64,000 bases of DNA from positions 186,001 through 250,000 of the forward strand of contig NZ_JADNRC010000006.1 of the NCBI RefSeq assembly GCF_015594725.1. Direction: 5' to 3'. The position numbers and the translations under genes were made by a program. Origin of the DNA: Flavobacterium sp. ALJ2. GTDB taxonomy: Bacteria; Bacteroidota; Bacteroidia; Flavobacteriales; Flavobacteriaceae. The notes below the pieces were generated by a model that was not told the origin of the DNA, ran no database searches, and saw only the letters and a program-made list of their open reading frames with translations. The stretch's first letter is position 1; each line of letters opens with the position of its first letter. Below, in pieces: positions 53,260-63,624 of the stretch.

Positions 53260-54915
53260 ATGAAAAAATATTTTAGCATTATTTTTTTCGCAGCATTTGT
53301 TTTTAATCATGCAGACGCACAAGGACTTCTTAATAAATCCGAAACTGCTTTTACAAGACAAGACACCTTACGTGGCAGCATTACCAAAGAAAGAGCTTGG
53401 TGGGATTTAAAATATTATCATCTAGATGTAAAGGTAAACCCTAAAGATAGTACGATTACGGGATCAAATACAATTCGATATACCGTTTTACAAGATTACA
53501 ACAAAATGCAAATTGATTTGCAAAAACCAATGGATATCTATAAAGTAATCCAAGATGGAAAAGAATTGAAATTTGAAAGAGAAGGAAATGCATTTTTCAT
53601 TCAATTAATTGCAAACCAAAAAGTTAGTGAAGTAAAAGAAGTAAAAGTTTTTTTTGGAGGAAAACCTAAAGTTGCTATGCGTCCACCTTGGGATGGAGGC
53701 ATTACTTGGAAAAAAGATCATAACGGAAATGATTTTATTGCCTCATCCTGCCAAGGACTTGGAGCCAGCGTATGGTGGCCAAATAAAGACCATATGTACG
53801 ATGAAGTCGAAAATATGCTTATTAGTGTAAATGTTCCAGGGCATTTAATGGATGTTTCTAATGGACGTTTACAAAGTGTCAAAAAATTAAAAGATGGTAC
53901 AAAAACCTTTAATTGGTATGTTGCAAACCCAATTAATAATTATGGAGTAAACATAAATATTGGGGATTACGTTAATTTCTCTGAAAAATATAAAGGAGAA
54001 AAAGGGGATCTAGATTGTGGCTACTATGTTTTAAGAGATAATTTAGCCAAAGCTAAAAAACATTTTAAAGAAGTACCAAGAATGCTTAAAGCATTTGAAC
54101 ATTGGTTTGGTCCGTATCCTTTTTACGAAGACAGTTATAAGCTAGTTGAAGCACCTTATTTAGGAATGGAACACCAAAGTAGCGTAACATATGGTAACGA
54201 TTTTAAAAACGGATATAAAGGACGTGATTTGAGCGGAACAGGTTGGGGATTAAAATTTGATTTTATCATTATTCATGAATCAGGACACGAATGGTTTGCG
54301 AACAATATCACTTATAAAGATATTGCTGATATGTGGATTCATGAAAGTTTTACCAACTATTCAGAAAGTCTTTTTGTAGAATATTATTATGGTAAAGATG
54401 CAGGTGCAGAATATGTAATTGGATGCAGAAAAATCATCGCCAATGATAAGCCAATAATTGGAAATTACGATGTAAACAATGAAGGATCAGGAGATATGTA
54501 TCCAAAAGGTGCTAATATGCTGCATATGATTCGTCAGGTAATTAACGATGATGCTAAATGGAGATCAATTTTAAGAGGTTTAAATAGTACTTTTTATCAT
54601 CAAACAGTTACAGGTAAACAAATTCAGGATTATATTAATACAGAATCAGGGATTAATTTCAACAGGGTTTTTACACAGTATTTAACCACAACTCAAATTC
54701 CGGTTTTTGAATATATCTTTAAAAACGGATCTTTTGCATATCATTGGACTAATTGTATTGCTAAATTTGATATGCCCGTTAAAGTAAATTTAAATGGCGA
54801 AGAAATATGGCTGAAACCAACTACAGAATGGAAGTCGGAAAAAATAATAAGCGATAAACGAACGGTTGAAGTAGATAAAAATTTCTATGTAACAAGTTCT
54901 AATATCGTAGATTAA
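53260..54915 (+). CDS. M1-family metallopeptidase (aminopeptidase-like)
   Basis: A 551-residue exported peptidase. Signal peptide (SIIFFAAFVFNHADA), N-terminal beta domain (YYHLDVKVNPKDSTITGSNTIRY), and the catalytic domain with LGMEHQSSVTYG (exopeptidase motif, here GMEHQ rather than GAMEN), IIIHESGHEWFANNITYKDIADMWIHESFTNYSE giving the HExxH zinc site and distal Glu, and a Tyr further on. The C-terminal helical domain of larger M1 enzymes is missing, as in several Bacteroidota members. No T9SS tail is seen, so it may stay in the periplasm. Confidence 0.9.
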   Translation: MKKYFSIIFFAAFVFNHADAQGLLNKSETAFTRQDTLRGSITKERAWWDLKYYHLDVKVNPKDSTITGSNTIRYTVLQDYNKMQIDLQKPMDIYKVIQDGKELKFEREGNAFFIQLIANQKVSEVKEVKVFFGGKPKVAMRPPWDGGITWKKDHNGNDFIASSCQGLGASVWWPNKDHMYDEVENMLISVNVPGHLMDVSNGRLQSVKKLKDGTKTFNWYVANPINNYGVNINIGDYVNFSEKYKGEKGDLDCGYYVLRDNLAKAKKHFKEVPRMLKAFEHWFGPYPFYEDSYKLVEAPYLGMEHQSSVTYGNDFKNGYKGRDLSGTGWGLKFDFIIIHESGHEWFANNITYKDIADMWIHESFTNYSESLFVEYYYGKDAGAEYVIGCRKIIANDKPIIGNYDVNNEGSGDMYPKGANMLHMIRQVINDDAKWRSILRGLNSTFYHQTVTGKQIQDYINTESGINFNRVFTQYLTTTQIPVFEYIFKNGSFAYHWTNCIAKFDMPVKVNLNGEEIWLKPTTEWKSEKIISDKRTVEVDKNFYVTSSNIVD

Positions 54916-54983
54916 AGTAAATAAAAATTTCAATTATTAGAGTTTTAAATTTTAATTTACACATCTAACCATCTTCTGAATAA

Positions 54984-55023
54984 AACTAGAAAAGGCTTCC
55001 ATAACTGGGAGCCTTTTCTAGTT
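54984..55023. terminator. Bidirectional terminator between convergent genes
   Basis: AACTAGAAAAGGCTTCC and GGGAGCCTTTTCTAGTT pair around a six-base loop. The inner GGCTTCC/GGGAGCC core is flanked by A-rich and T-rich arms, so it can act for the M1 gene (plus) and the helical unknown (minus). Confidence 0.88.
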
Positions 55024-55144
55024 ATTTTAATATGATGAGAAGCATTAACAGCAAAAATCTAGGCAAAGGTCTGAAAGTTTGCTTTTCAGGTTAAAAAAAC
55101 TTAAATCCAAGGAAAAGAAATCAATCGCTTGAAACCTTTAAAAA

Positions 55145-56689
55145 CTACCTATTAATACGTTTTGCTTTTTCCTTCATAATATCTGCGATTTTTCGATTCT
55201 CAATTTTGCTTTCAAGCCAAGAAATAATATCCAAATATAAAAAAGCTCTTTTTTCGTAAGTATTTTTTTCTAACTCAATAAAACGCTCACGCATCTTTAT
55301 AAATTCCTTCTTAATATCGTTAGGGTAGAAGTTATTCAGGTTTTTCAGGAACTTAATAATTTCTTTTTGAACTTCGTGTAAGTCATTCATTTTTAATAAA
55401 AACTTATACGTATTTTTCAATTGATTCTCTAAGTAATAATCCTTACCTAGTTCATAATGAACTATAAGACACAATATTCGGGAGAAACACATTAAATCTT
55501 CACGCATCGAAAGATTCTTATTATTTATAATTTTCTCTAAATAAAATATCGATTCATTATACTTTTCATTACCAAAATAAATACAAGCAATTTTATAAAA
55601 AAATAACATCTCATGATGCTCATCAAGGTGCTCGCTATGCAGTTTTATTTTATCTAGAATTTCGGGGATCAAATACTCACTTTCAGCAAAAGATGCATCA
55701 AGCATATGATAATTTAGTTTATTATTATATAAATACAAGAATGATAGTGAAGCGACATTGTCATTAACAGGAAAACGTGGATTATTAATAGTTTCTTCCA
55801 ATAAAGTCAAATATTTTTTAAAATTTGACTTATATTTCAACATATAAAGCGACTCCAGGAAATAATTATTTCCTTTTAAAAAAAATACAGGATTTAGATA
55901 AATCATATTTGGATTATCATAAAACAATGTAACCCATTTATAAGAATATTTATAACTTGCTAAAAAGTCCTGAACCAAGAAACTACGCCATAAATTGGCA
56001 TTATAAAACCAATATTTTTCACGAAAACCAAACTTACTTTCGTCTAATTTGGCAATATGCTTGTTAAAATAATCATCAATATATTTATATTCTTCATCAC
56101 TCTTTACATAACCTGTTTTCAGCATTATACCATATAACTGCAGTGATAAATTAGAAAGCTTACTCGAGATTGTATTACAGTAGTTTAATTCTTTAGCCTG
56201 AATTACTAATTCGTCTGCACGTCCTTGAATACTTCGTGTAATGTACTGAGATTCAATTAATTTCTCAAACTCAACAATTTCATATGCCATATACTTTTCG
56301 TCGTTCTCCATTGCTTGTATTTTGGTTTTATCCAAAATCTTCAAGCTCTGTTTATACAACCCTTTATTATATAGAATAGCCGCAAAATCAATTTGTTCAC
56401 GTAATTGATATCGAATGTTTTGGCTAGGAATATTCAAGCGGATACTAACTAAAATTTGCTTGTACAAATACGATTTAAGATTTGATAATTGTACTTTTTT
56501 AATAATCCCACTTTTCAAAATGGGCTTCTCATCGTACACTTCAGATTTGTCTAAAATATTAAAAAGTTCGATGAATTTTGTATTTGAGCTAGTCTCTAAT
56601 CGACTGGCAAAAATCTTAAATTGTCTTTTTTCGGATTTGGAAAGGGATTTTATTAATACAAATAAAAAATCTTTTTGATGGTTAGCCAT
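55145..56689 (-). CDS. Helical repeat protein of unknown function
   Basis: A 514-residue soluble protein that I do not recognise by name. It is almost wholly helical, beginning FLFVLIKSLSKSEKRQFKIFASRL, with segments such as LYNKGLYKQSLKILDKTKIQAM and YFGNEKYNESIFYLEKII that look like degenerate TPR units. There is no signal peptide or membrane helix. It lies divergent to the leucine operon. A scaffold or regulatory role is possible but not shown. Confidence 0.65.
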   Translation of the reverse strand: MANHQKDFLFVLIKSLSKSEKRQFKIFASRLETSSNTKFIELFNILDKSEVYDEKPILKSGIIKKVQLSNLKSYLYKQILVSIRLNIPSQNIRYQLREQIDFAAILYNKGLYKQSLKILDKTKIQAMENDEKYMAYEIVEFEKLIESQYITRSIQGRADELVIQAKELNYCNTISSKLSNLSLQLYGIMLKTGYVKSDEEYKYIDDYFNKHIAKLDESKFGFREKYWFYNANLWRSFLVQDFLASYKYSYKWVTLFYDNPNMIYLNPVFFLKGNNYFLESLYMLKYKSNFKKYLTLLEETINNPRFPVNDNVASLSFLYLYNNKLNYHMLDASFAESEYLIPEILDKIKLHSEHLDEHHEMLFFYKIACIYFGNEKYNESIFYLEKIINNKNLSMREDLMCFSRILCLIVHYELGKDYYLENQLKNTYKFLLKMNDLHEVQKEIIKFLKNLNNFYPNDIKKEFIKMRERFIELEKNTYEKRAFLYLDIISWLESKIENRKIADIMKEKAKRINR

Positions 56690-56801
56690 TGTAAAATATA
56701 ATAATGTAATTTATTGATATTTAGAAAGTTAACAACTTTTAAATTGCGTTATGAACAGTATATTTTCATTATAATGAATTTCATACTAAAGTAATACAAT
56801 A

Positions 56802-56809
56802 TATGTTTG
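56802..56809 (+). promoter_or_regulatory. Probable -7 box of leuA
   Basis: TATGTTTG fits TAnnTTTG, 35 bases before the leuA ATG. No leucine-rich leader frame or terminator is visible between it and leuA. Confidence 0.5.
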
Positions 56810-56823
56810 TTGTCAGGATGTGA

Positions 56824-58020
<1,197 letters not shown>

Positions 58021-58063
58021 TTATATAAAAAATAAGATTTAAATACATAAAGAACGAGGCATT

Positions 58064-59182
58064 ATGAATTTGAAAATAGCAGTTTTATCCGGTGATGGAA
58101 TCGGACCAGAGGTAATATTACAAGCCAAGAAAGCATTATATGCTATAGGAGAAGTGTACAATCATGAATTTGTATTTGAAGATGCACTCATGGGAGCAAT
58201 TGCAATTGACAAAACGGGAAATCCATTACCAGAACAAACTTTAAACCTTTGCCTCAATACTGATGCTGTATTATTTGGTGCTATTGGAGATCCAAAATAT
58301 GATAACAATCCAAATGCAAAAGTTCGCCCTGAACAAGGATTACTAAAACTGCGTAAAGAACTTGGTTTGTTTGCAAATATTCGTCCCGTAAAACCATACA
58401 AAGCATTATTAGATGCATCACCTTTAAAAAGAGAAATTATCGAAGGTGCTGATTTTACTATTTTCAGAGAATTAACAGGAGGAGCTTATTTTGGTGAGAA
58501 AAAACTAAACGAAGCAGGAACACATGCATCAGATTTATGTGAATATTCAGAAGAAGAAATTTCAAGGATTACACATTTAGCATTTAAAGCTGCACAAAAT
58601 CGTCGTAAAAAAGTAACAATGGTCGATAAAGCCAATGTACTAGAAACTTCAAGATTATGGAGAAAAGTAGTAAAAAAAGTAAGTGAGAATTATCCAGATG
58701 TAACTTTAGACTTTCTATTTGTTGATAATGCGGCGATGCAAATTATTCTTAACCCAAGACAGTTTGATGTTATTTTGACAGAAAACTTATTTGGAGATAT
58801 CTTATCAGATGAAGCAAGTGTAATAACAGGCTCAATCGGATTATTAGCATCGGCATCATTAGGAGGAAAAAATGCACTTTTTGAACCTATTCACGGATCC
58901 TATCCACAAGCAAAAGGAAAAAATATTGCCAATCCTATAGCATCAATAGTATCGGCTGCAATGTTATTAGAGCATTTTGGACTTTTTAAAGAAGCAAATA
59001 AAGTATACGAAGCTGTAGAAAAAGCAATTGAATATCAAGTAGTAACAACTGATTTAAAATCAGATTCAAAATTTGGAACAAATGAAGTAGGTGAATTCGT
59101 TTCAAATTTTATCTTAAGCAAAGATGACTTGCTTTATTTTAATAATGATAACGTACATATCGGACAATCTACGATTGTTTAA
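58064..59182 (+). CDS. leuB: 3-isopropylmalate dehydrogenase
   Basis: A 372-residue NAD-dependent dehydrogenase of leucine synthesis. LSGDGIGPEVILQA, FGAIGDPKYDNN, RPEQGLLKLRKELGLFANIRPV, FRELTGGAYFG, the catalytic Lys and Asp region (VDKANVLETSRLWR, ENLFGDILSDEAS) and EPIHGSYPQAKGKN are present. It follows leuA after 43 bases. The dehydratase genes leuC and leuD, often between leuA and leuB in related genomes, are not here. Confidence 0.94.
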   Translation: MNLKIAVLSGDGIGPEVILQAKKALYAIGEVYNHEFVFEDALMGAIAIDKTGNPLPEQTLNLCLNTDAVLFGAIGDPKYDNNPNAKVRPEQGLLKLRKELGLFANIRPVKPYKALLDASPLKREIIEGADFTIFRELTGGAYFGEKKLNEAGTHASDLCEYSEEEISRITHLAFKAAQNRRKKVTMVDKANVLETSRLWRKVVKKVSENYPDVTLDFLFVDNAAMQIILNPRQFDVILTENLFGDILSDEASVITGSIGLLASASLGGKNALFEPIHGSYPQAKGKNIANPIASIVSAAMLLEHFGLFKEANKVYEAVEKAIEYQVVTTDLKSDSKFGTNEVGEFVSNFILSKDDLLYFNNDNVHIGQSTIV

Positions 59183-59265
59183 TGCATTTTGTTAAAATCA
59201 TGATATTAATCACAAGAAGGAGTTGAAATGTTGAGATTTTATTTTTTTAGTAGTATTAGTTTTTA

Positions 59266-59273
59266 TATATTTG
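59266..59273 (+). promoter_or_regulatory. Probable -7 box of the ilv operon
   Basis: TATATTTG fits TAnnTTTG. The start site would be near 59280, about 13 bases before the leader peptide ATG. A good -33 TTG at the right distance is not seen. Confidence 0.55.
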
Positions 59274-59292
59274 ACACATCTAAAAAATAAAC

Positions 59293-59355
59293 ATGAGAAT
59301 TTCAATTATTATTATTTCTGTCATTAATGTCAATGTGGTAATCACATATACATAA
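59293..59355 (+). CDS. Branched-chain amino acid leader peptide
   Basis: A 20-codon open frame that reads MRISIIIISVINVNVVITYT: seven Ile and four Val codons. It lies between a promoter box and a terminator hairpin ahead of ilvD. The composition matches the isoleucine and valine made by the downstream enzymes, as in classical attenuators. Confidence 0.82.
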   Translation: MRISIIIISVINVNVVITYT

Positions 59356-59356
59356 G

Positions 59357-59422
59357 GGAATGGTATAAATATAATTGAAAAATAATATTATAAACCTTCC
59401 AAATAATGGGAGGTTTTTTTTT
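59357..59422 (+). terminator. Attenuator terminator/antiterminator of the ilv operon
   Basis: Terminator: ACCTTCC (59394-59400) pairs with GGGAGGT (59408-59414; one G-U), followed by a run of nine T. Antiterminator: GGAATGGT (59357-59364), just after the leader stop, can pair with the same ACCTTCC with one bulged base. ilvD starts 30 bases after the T-run. Confidence 0.78.
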
Positions 59423-59452
59423 GAATAAAAATTAAAATACAAAAAACACATA

Positions 59453-61126
59453 ATGGAATTAAATAAGTACAGCAAAGTCATTACTCAAGACCAAACACAG
59501 CCTGCAGCACAAGCAATGTTATACGGAATTGGTTTAACTGAAGAAGATTTAAAAAAAGCACAAGTTGGAATTGTAAGCATGGGATATGAAGGAAACACCT
59601 GCAATATGCACCTGAACGATTTGGCAAAAGATGTTAAAAAAGGAGTAGGAAATGCTGATTTAGTCGGATTAATTTTTAATACCATTGGTGTAAGTGATGG
59701 AATCTCAAATGGTACTGACGGAATGCGTTTTTCTTTAGTTTCTCGTGATGTTATTGCTGACTCTATTGAAACTGTTATGGGAGCACAATGGTACGATAGT
59801 TTAATTGCAATTCCTGGTTGTGATAAAAATATGCCAGGAGCCCTAATTGCAATGGGAAGAGTAAATCGTCCAGCACTTATGGTTTATGGAGGATCAATAC
59901 ATTCAGGAAAATGGAAAGGAGAATCACTAAACATCGTTTCAGCATTTGAAGCCTTAGGGAAAAAATTCCAAAACACAATTACAGATGAAGATTTTAAAGG
60001 AGTAATTCAAAATGCTTGTCCGGGAGCTGGAGCATGTGGCGGAATGTACACGGCCAACACCATGTCATCGGCAATTGAAGCATTAGGAATGAGCTTACCA
60101 TTTAGTTCTTCATATCCCGCATTAAGTAATGAAAAAAAACAAGAATGTCTTGACGCAGGAAAAGCAATTAGAGTATTATTAGAAAAAGATATTAAGCCAA
60201 GAGACATTATGACTCATAAGGCTTTTGAAAATGCTATTACACTTGTAGCCGTTTTAGGAGGATCTACAAATGCAGTAATGCACTTAATTGCAATGGCACA
60301 TTCAGTTGATGTTGAAATTACATTAGAAGATTTTCAGAGAATCAGTGATAAAACACCAGTTCTTGCAGATTTGAAGCCAAGTGGAAAATACATGATGGAA
60401 GACTTACATGATGTTGGAGGAGTTCCAGCAGTAATGAAATATCTATTAAAAGAAGGATTCATTCATGGAGATTGTTTAACAGTAACAGGAAAAACAGTAG
60501 CCGAAAATTTAGCTTCAGTTCCAGATTTAAATGATGGACAAGAAGTAATTTATGAAATCCAAAAAGCATTAAAACCAACTGGAAATATCCAGATATTATA
60601 CGGAAACCTTGCATCAGAAGGATGTGTTGCAAAAATCAGCGGAAAAGAAGGAGAATATTTCGAAGGACCAGCTGTTATTTTTGAAGGCGAATTTGATGTT
60701 ATTCCAGGTGTTCAATCCGGAAAAGTAAAACCAGGCGATGTAGTCGTCATCAGGAACTGTGGACCAAAAGGTGGTCCAGGGATGCCTGAAATGCTTAAAC
60801 CTACATCGGCCATTATAGGAGCTGGATTAGGAAGTAGCGTTGCTCTTATTACAGATGGAAGGTTCTCTGGAGGTTCACATGGATTTGTGGTAGGGCACAT
60901 AACACCAGAAGCTTATGATGGTGGTGGTATTGCATTAGTAAAAGATGGTGATTTAATTACTATTGATGCGGTGAAAAATACCATTAATCTGAAGATTTCC
61001 GACGAAGAATTTGCAGCTCGAAAAGCGAGTTGGATTCAACCTCCTCTAAAAGCGACAAAAGGAGTTTTGTTTAAATATGCAAAATCTGTTTCTAGCGCTT
61101 CTACAGGTTGCGTTACCGATAAATAG
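59453..61126 (+). CDS. ilvD: Dihydroxy-acid dehydratase
   Basis: A 557-residue iron-sulfur dehydratase for isoleucine and valine synthesis. Cluster-binding and active-site segments are [75 protein letters not shown] and [22 protein letters not shown]. Three conserved Cys for the cluster are in place. It is the first structural gene behind the Ile/Val attenuator. Confidence 0.96.
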   Translation: MELNKYSKVITQDQTQPAAQAMLYGIGLTEEDLKKAQVGIVSMGYEGNTCNMHLNDLAKDVKKGVGNADLVGLIFNTIGVSDGISNGTDGMRFSLVSRDVIADSIETVMGAQWYDSLIAIPGCDKNMPGALIAMGRVNRPALMVYGGSIHSGKWKGESLNIVSAFEALGKKFQNTITDEDFKGVIQNACPGAGACGGMYTANTMSSAIEALGMSLPFSSSYPALSNEKKQECLDAGKAIRVLLEKDIKPRDIMTHKAFENAITLVAVLGGSTNAVMHLIAMAHSVDVEITLEDFQRISDKTPVLADLKPSGKYMMEDLHDVGGVPAVMKYLLKEGFIHGDCLTVTGKTVAENLASVPDLNDGQEVIYEIQKALKPTGNIQILYGNLASEGCVAKISGKEGEYFEGPAVIFEGEFDVIPGVQSGKVKPGDVVVIRNCGPKGGPGMPEMLKPTSAIIGAGLGSSVALITDGRFSGGSHGFVVGHITPEAYDGGGIALVKDGDLITIDAVKNTINLKISDEEFAARKASWIQPPLKATKGVLFKYAKSVSSASTGCVTDK

Positions 61127-61170
61127 CATTCAATTACAATTTAAAAAGTTTAATTTCAAAATTCAAAAAA

Positions 61171-62949
61171 ATGAAGGAATTATTGAAAGAAGAAAATGTA
61201 GATCTCAGCTCTCCTTCATTTGAAGGTTGGAGTCAAGAAAAAGATACCAATATGGGAAAGATAAAAATATCAGGCGCTGAAGCCGTTATTAGATGTTTGT
61301 TAGAAGAAGGAGTAGATTTAGTTTATGGATATCCGGGTGGAGCTATAATGCCAGTTTACGACGAATTATACAAATTTAAAGATCAATTACACCACGTTCT
61401 TGTACGCCATGAGCAAGGTGCAACACATGCAGCGCAAGGATATGCAAGAGCTACAGGAAAAGTCGGAATTGCAATTGCTACATCTGGCCCAGGGGCTACA
61501 AATTTAGTAACAGGAATTGCCGATGCACAAATTGACTCAACTCCAATGGTTTGTATTACAGGACAAGTAGGGAAACATTTATTGGGTTCTGATGCTTTTC
61601 AGGAAACAGATATCATCGGGATTTCGACTCCAGTAACAAAATGGAATTACCAAGTTACCGAAGCTTCAGAAATCCCTGAGATTATTGCAAAAGCATTTTA
61701 TATCGCAAGATCAGGTCGTCCAGGCCCAGTTTTAATCGATATAACCAAAAATGCACAATTTGATGAATTCGACTTTAGTTATGAAAAATGTACAGGAATA
61801 AGAAGTTATACTCCAGTTCCAAAATTAAAACTAGATAAAGTAGCAGAAGCTGCCGAATTAATTAATAAGGCTAAAAAACCGTTTATCGTTTTTGGTCAGG
61901 GAATTATACTTGGTCAAGCCGAAGAACAATTAAAAGCCTTGATTGAAAAAACAGGAATCCCTGCAGGTTGGACAATTTTGGGACTTTCGGCTTTGCCTAC
62001 AGACCACCCATTAAACGTAGGGATGTTAGGAATGCATGGTAATTACGGACCAAACTTACTGACCAATGAATGTGATGTTTTAATCGCATTAGGAATGCGT
62101 TTTGATGATCGTGTGACTGGAAATTTAGCAACCTATGCTAAACAAGCAAAAGTGATTCATTTTGACATTGATCCTGCCGAAATTGATAAAAATGTTAAGA
62201 CAGAAGTTGCTGTTTTAGGAGATGTAAGAGAAGCATTGGATGCATTACTTCCGCTTATCGAAAACAATAAACACGAAGCTTGGCATAATATCTTCAAAGA
62301 AAAACATCAAATTGAATTTGATTCGGTTATAAAAGAAGAATTAAACCCAACAAATAATAAAGGAATTTCAATGGGTGAAGCCATGGAAATGATTAACAAA
62401 CACTCCAAAGGAGATGCGATAATTGTTTCGGATGTTGGGCAACACCAAATGTTTGCTTGTCGTTATGCTAAATTTAACACAACCAAAAGCAATGTTACTT
62501 CTGGAGGTTTAGGTACAATGGGATTTGCTTTACCAGCAGCAATTGGAGCAAAAATGGGAAGACCTGATCGCGAAGTTGTAGCTATAATTGGAGATGGAGG
62601 ATTCCAGATGACCATTCAGGAATTAGGAACAATTTTTCAGACCAAAGTACCAGTAAAAATTGTGGTACTTAATAATGAATTCTTAGGAATGGTACGACAA
62701 TGGCAAGAATTATTCTTTGACAACAGATATGCTTCTACAGAAATGATTAATCCAAACTTTGTGGCTATTGCTGAAGGATACTATATCAAAGCCAAAAAAG
62801 TAACAAAACGAGAAGATTTAGATGCAGCTGTAGAAGAAATGATGGCTTCAGAAGACGCCTACTTCTTAGAAGTTATGGTAGAGAAAGAAAATAATGTATT
62901 CCCAATGATTCCAACAGGAGCATGTGTTTCTGATATCAGATTAAGCTAA
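61171..62949 (+). CDS. ilvB: Acetolactate synthase large subunit
   Basis: A 592-residue thiamine diphosphate enzyme. The conserved core starts at ISGAEAVIRCLLEEGVD, followed by YGYPGGAIMPVYDEL, RHEQGATHAAQGYARATG with the catalytic Glu, GPGATNLVTGIADAQ and the cofactor motif GDGGFQMTIQELGTI with NNEFLGMVRQWQ. The first 27 residues are not part of the family. They include LSSPSFEGW, encoded by a small palindrome (61213-61226). A start at 61252 (MGKIKISG) would omit them. Confidence 0.95.
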   Translation: MKELLKEENVDLSSPSFEGWSQEKDTNMGKIKISGAEAVIRCLLEEGVDLVYGYPGGAIMPVYDELYKFKDQLHHVLVRHEQGATHAAQGYARATGKVGIAIATSGPGATNLVTGIADAQIDSTPMVCITGQVGKHLLGSDAFQETDIIGISTPVTKWNYQVTEASEIPEIIAKAFYIARSGRPGPVLIDITKNAQFDEFDFSYEKCTGIRSYTPVPKLKLDKVAEAAELINKAKKPFIVFGQGIILGQAEEQLKALIEKTGIPAGWTILGLSALPTDHPLNVGMLGMHGNYGPNLLTNECDVLIALGMRFDDRVTGNLATYAKQAKVIHFDIDPAEIDKNVKTEVAVLGDVREALDALLPLIENNKHEAWHNIFKEKHQIEFDSVIKEELNPTNNKGISMGEAMEMINKHSKGDAIIVSDVGQHQMFACRYAKFNTTKSNVTSGGLGTMGFALPAAIGAKMGRPDREVVAIIGDGGFQMTIQELGTIFQTKVPVKIVVLNNEFLGMVRQWQELFFDNRYASTEMINPNFVAIAEGYYIKAKKVTKREDLDAAVEEMMASEDAYFLEVMVEKENNVFPMIPTGACVSDIRLS

Positions 62950-62954
62950 ATAAA

Positions 62955-63012
62955 AAGTTTAAGATTTAAAGTTTAAAGTTGAGCAACTTGGAACTTTAAA
63001 CAAGAAAACTTT
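62955..63012. repeat. Inverted repeat between ilvB and ilvN
   Basis: AAGTTTAAGATTTAAAGTTTAAAGTT (split at 62955-62980) faces AACTTTAAAC (62992-63001) and AAAACTTT (63005-63012), with ten bases of perfect pairing next to the loop GAGCAACTTGG. The loop shares GCAACTT with the hisB-hisH spacer. Confidence 0.75.
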
Positions 63013-63024
63013 AAAAAAATAACT

Positions 63025-63549
63025 ATGGAAAATAGAACATTTACCATTTCGGTATACTCAGAAAACAATGTGGGTTTATTAAATAGGATATCAGGGATAT
63101 TCTTAAAGCGTCACATTAATATATTAAGTCTAAACGTTTCAGAATCAGAAATAGATAATGTTTCAAGATTTATTATCGTTGTAGAGACAACAGAAAAATG
63201 GGTTAAGAATATTGTTGGGCAGATTGAAAAACAAATCGAGGTAATAAAAGCTTTTTATCATACAGACGAAGAGACGATTTATTTAGAAAATGCTTTATTC
63301 AAGATACATTCAAGTTTGTTATTCGATGAAAAACAAATTCAGAATATCATTAAAGAAAGTCAATCTACAATCGTAACCGTTTCTCGTGATTTCTTTGTGA
63401 TTTCCAAATCTGGAAGACGTTCAGAAATTGAAGAAGTACATGCTAAATTGAAACCTTACGGAATCATGCAGTTTGTACGTTCAGGAAGAATTTCGGTTTC
63501 TAAAGAAAAAATGGAAGTATCCACATTACTAGAAGAACTGAAACTGTAA
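63025..63549 (+). CDS. ilvN: Acetolactate synthase small (regulatory) subunit
   Basis: A 174-residue protein with an N-terminal ACT domain (FTISVYSENNVGLLNRISGIFLKRHINILSLNVS) for valine feedback and a second ACT-like C-terminal half. It activates the large subunit and makes it sensitive to end product. Length fits IlvH/IlvN. A repeat spacer of 75 bases separates it from ilvB. Confidence 0.92.
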   Translation: MENRTFTISVYSENNVGLLNRISGIFLKRHINILSLNVSESEIDNVSRFIIVVETTEKWVKNIVGQIEKQIEVIKAFYHTDEETIYLENALFKIHSSLLFDEKQIQNIIKESQSTIVTVSRDFFVISKSGRRSEIEEVHAKLKPYGIMQFVRSGRISVSKEKMEVSTLLEELKL

Positions 63550-63624
63550 TCAGTTTTGGTTTACAACACCAACTAACTTATACAATTATTAAATTACACA
63601 TTCATTAAATATTTTTTAAAAAAA

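Noticed and set aside
56801..56821. Mini-frame MFVVRM before leuA as a leader peptide
   Set aside because: It overlaps the probable -7 box, has only two Val codons and no Leu codon, and no terminator hairpin lies before leuA.
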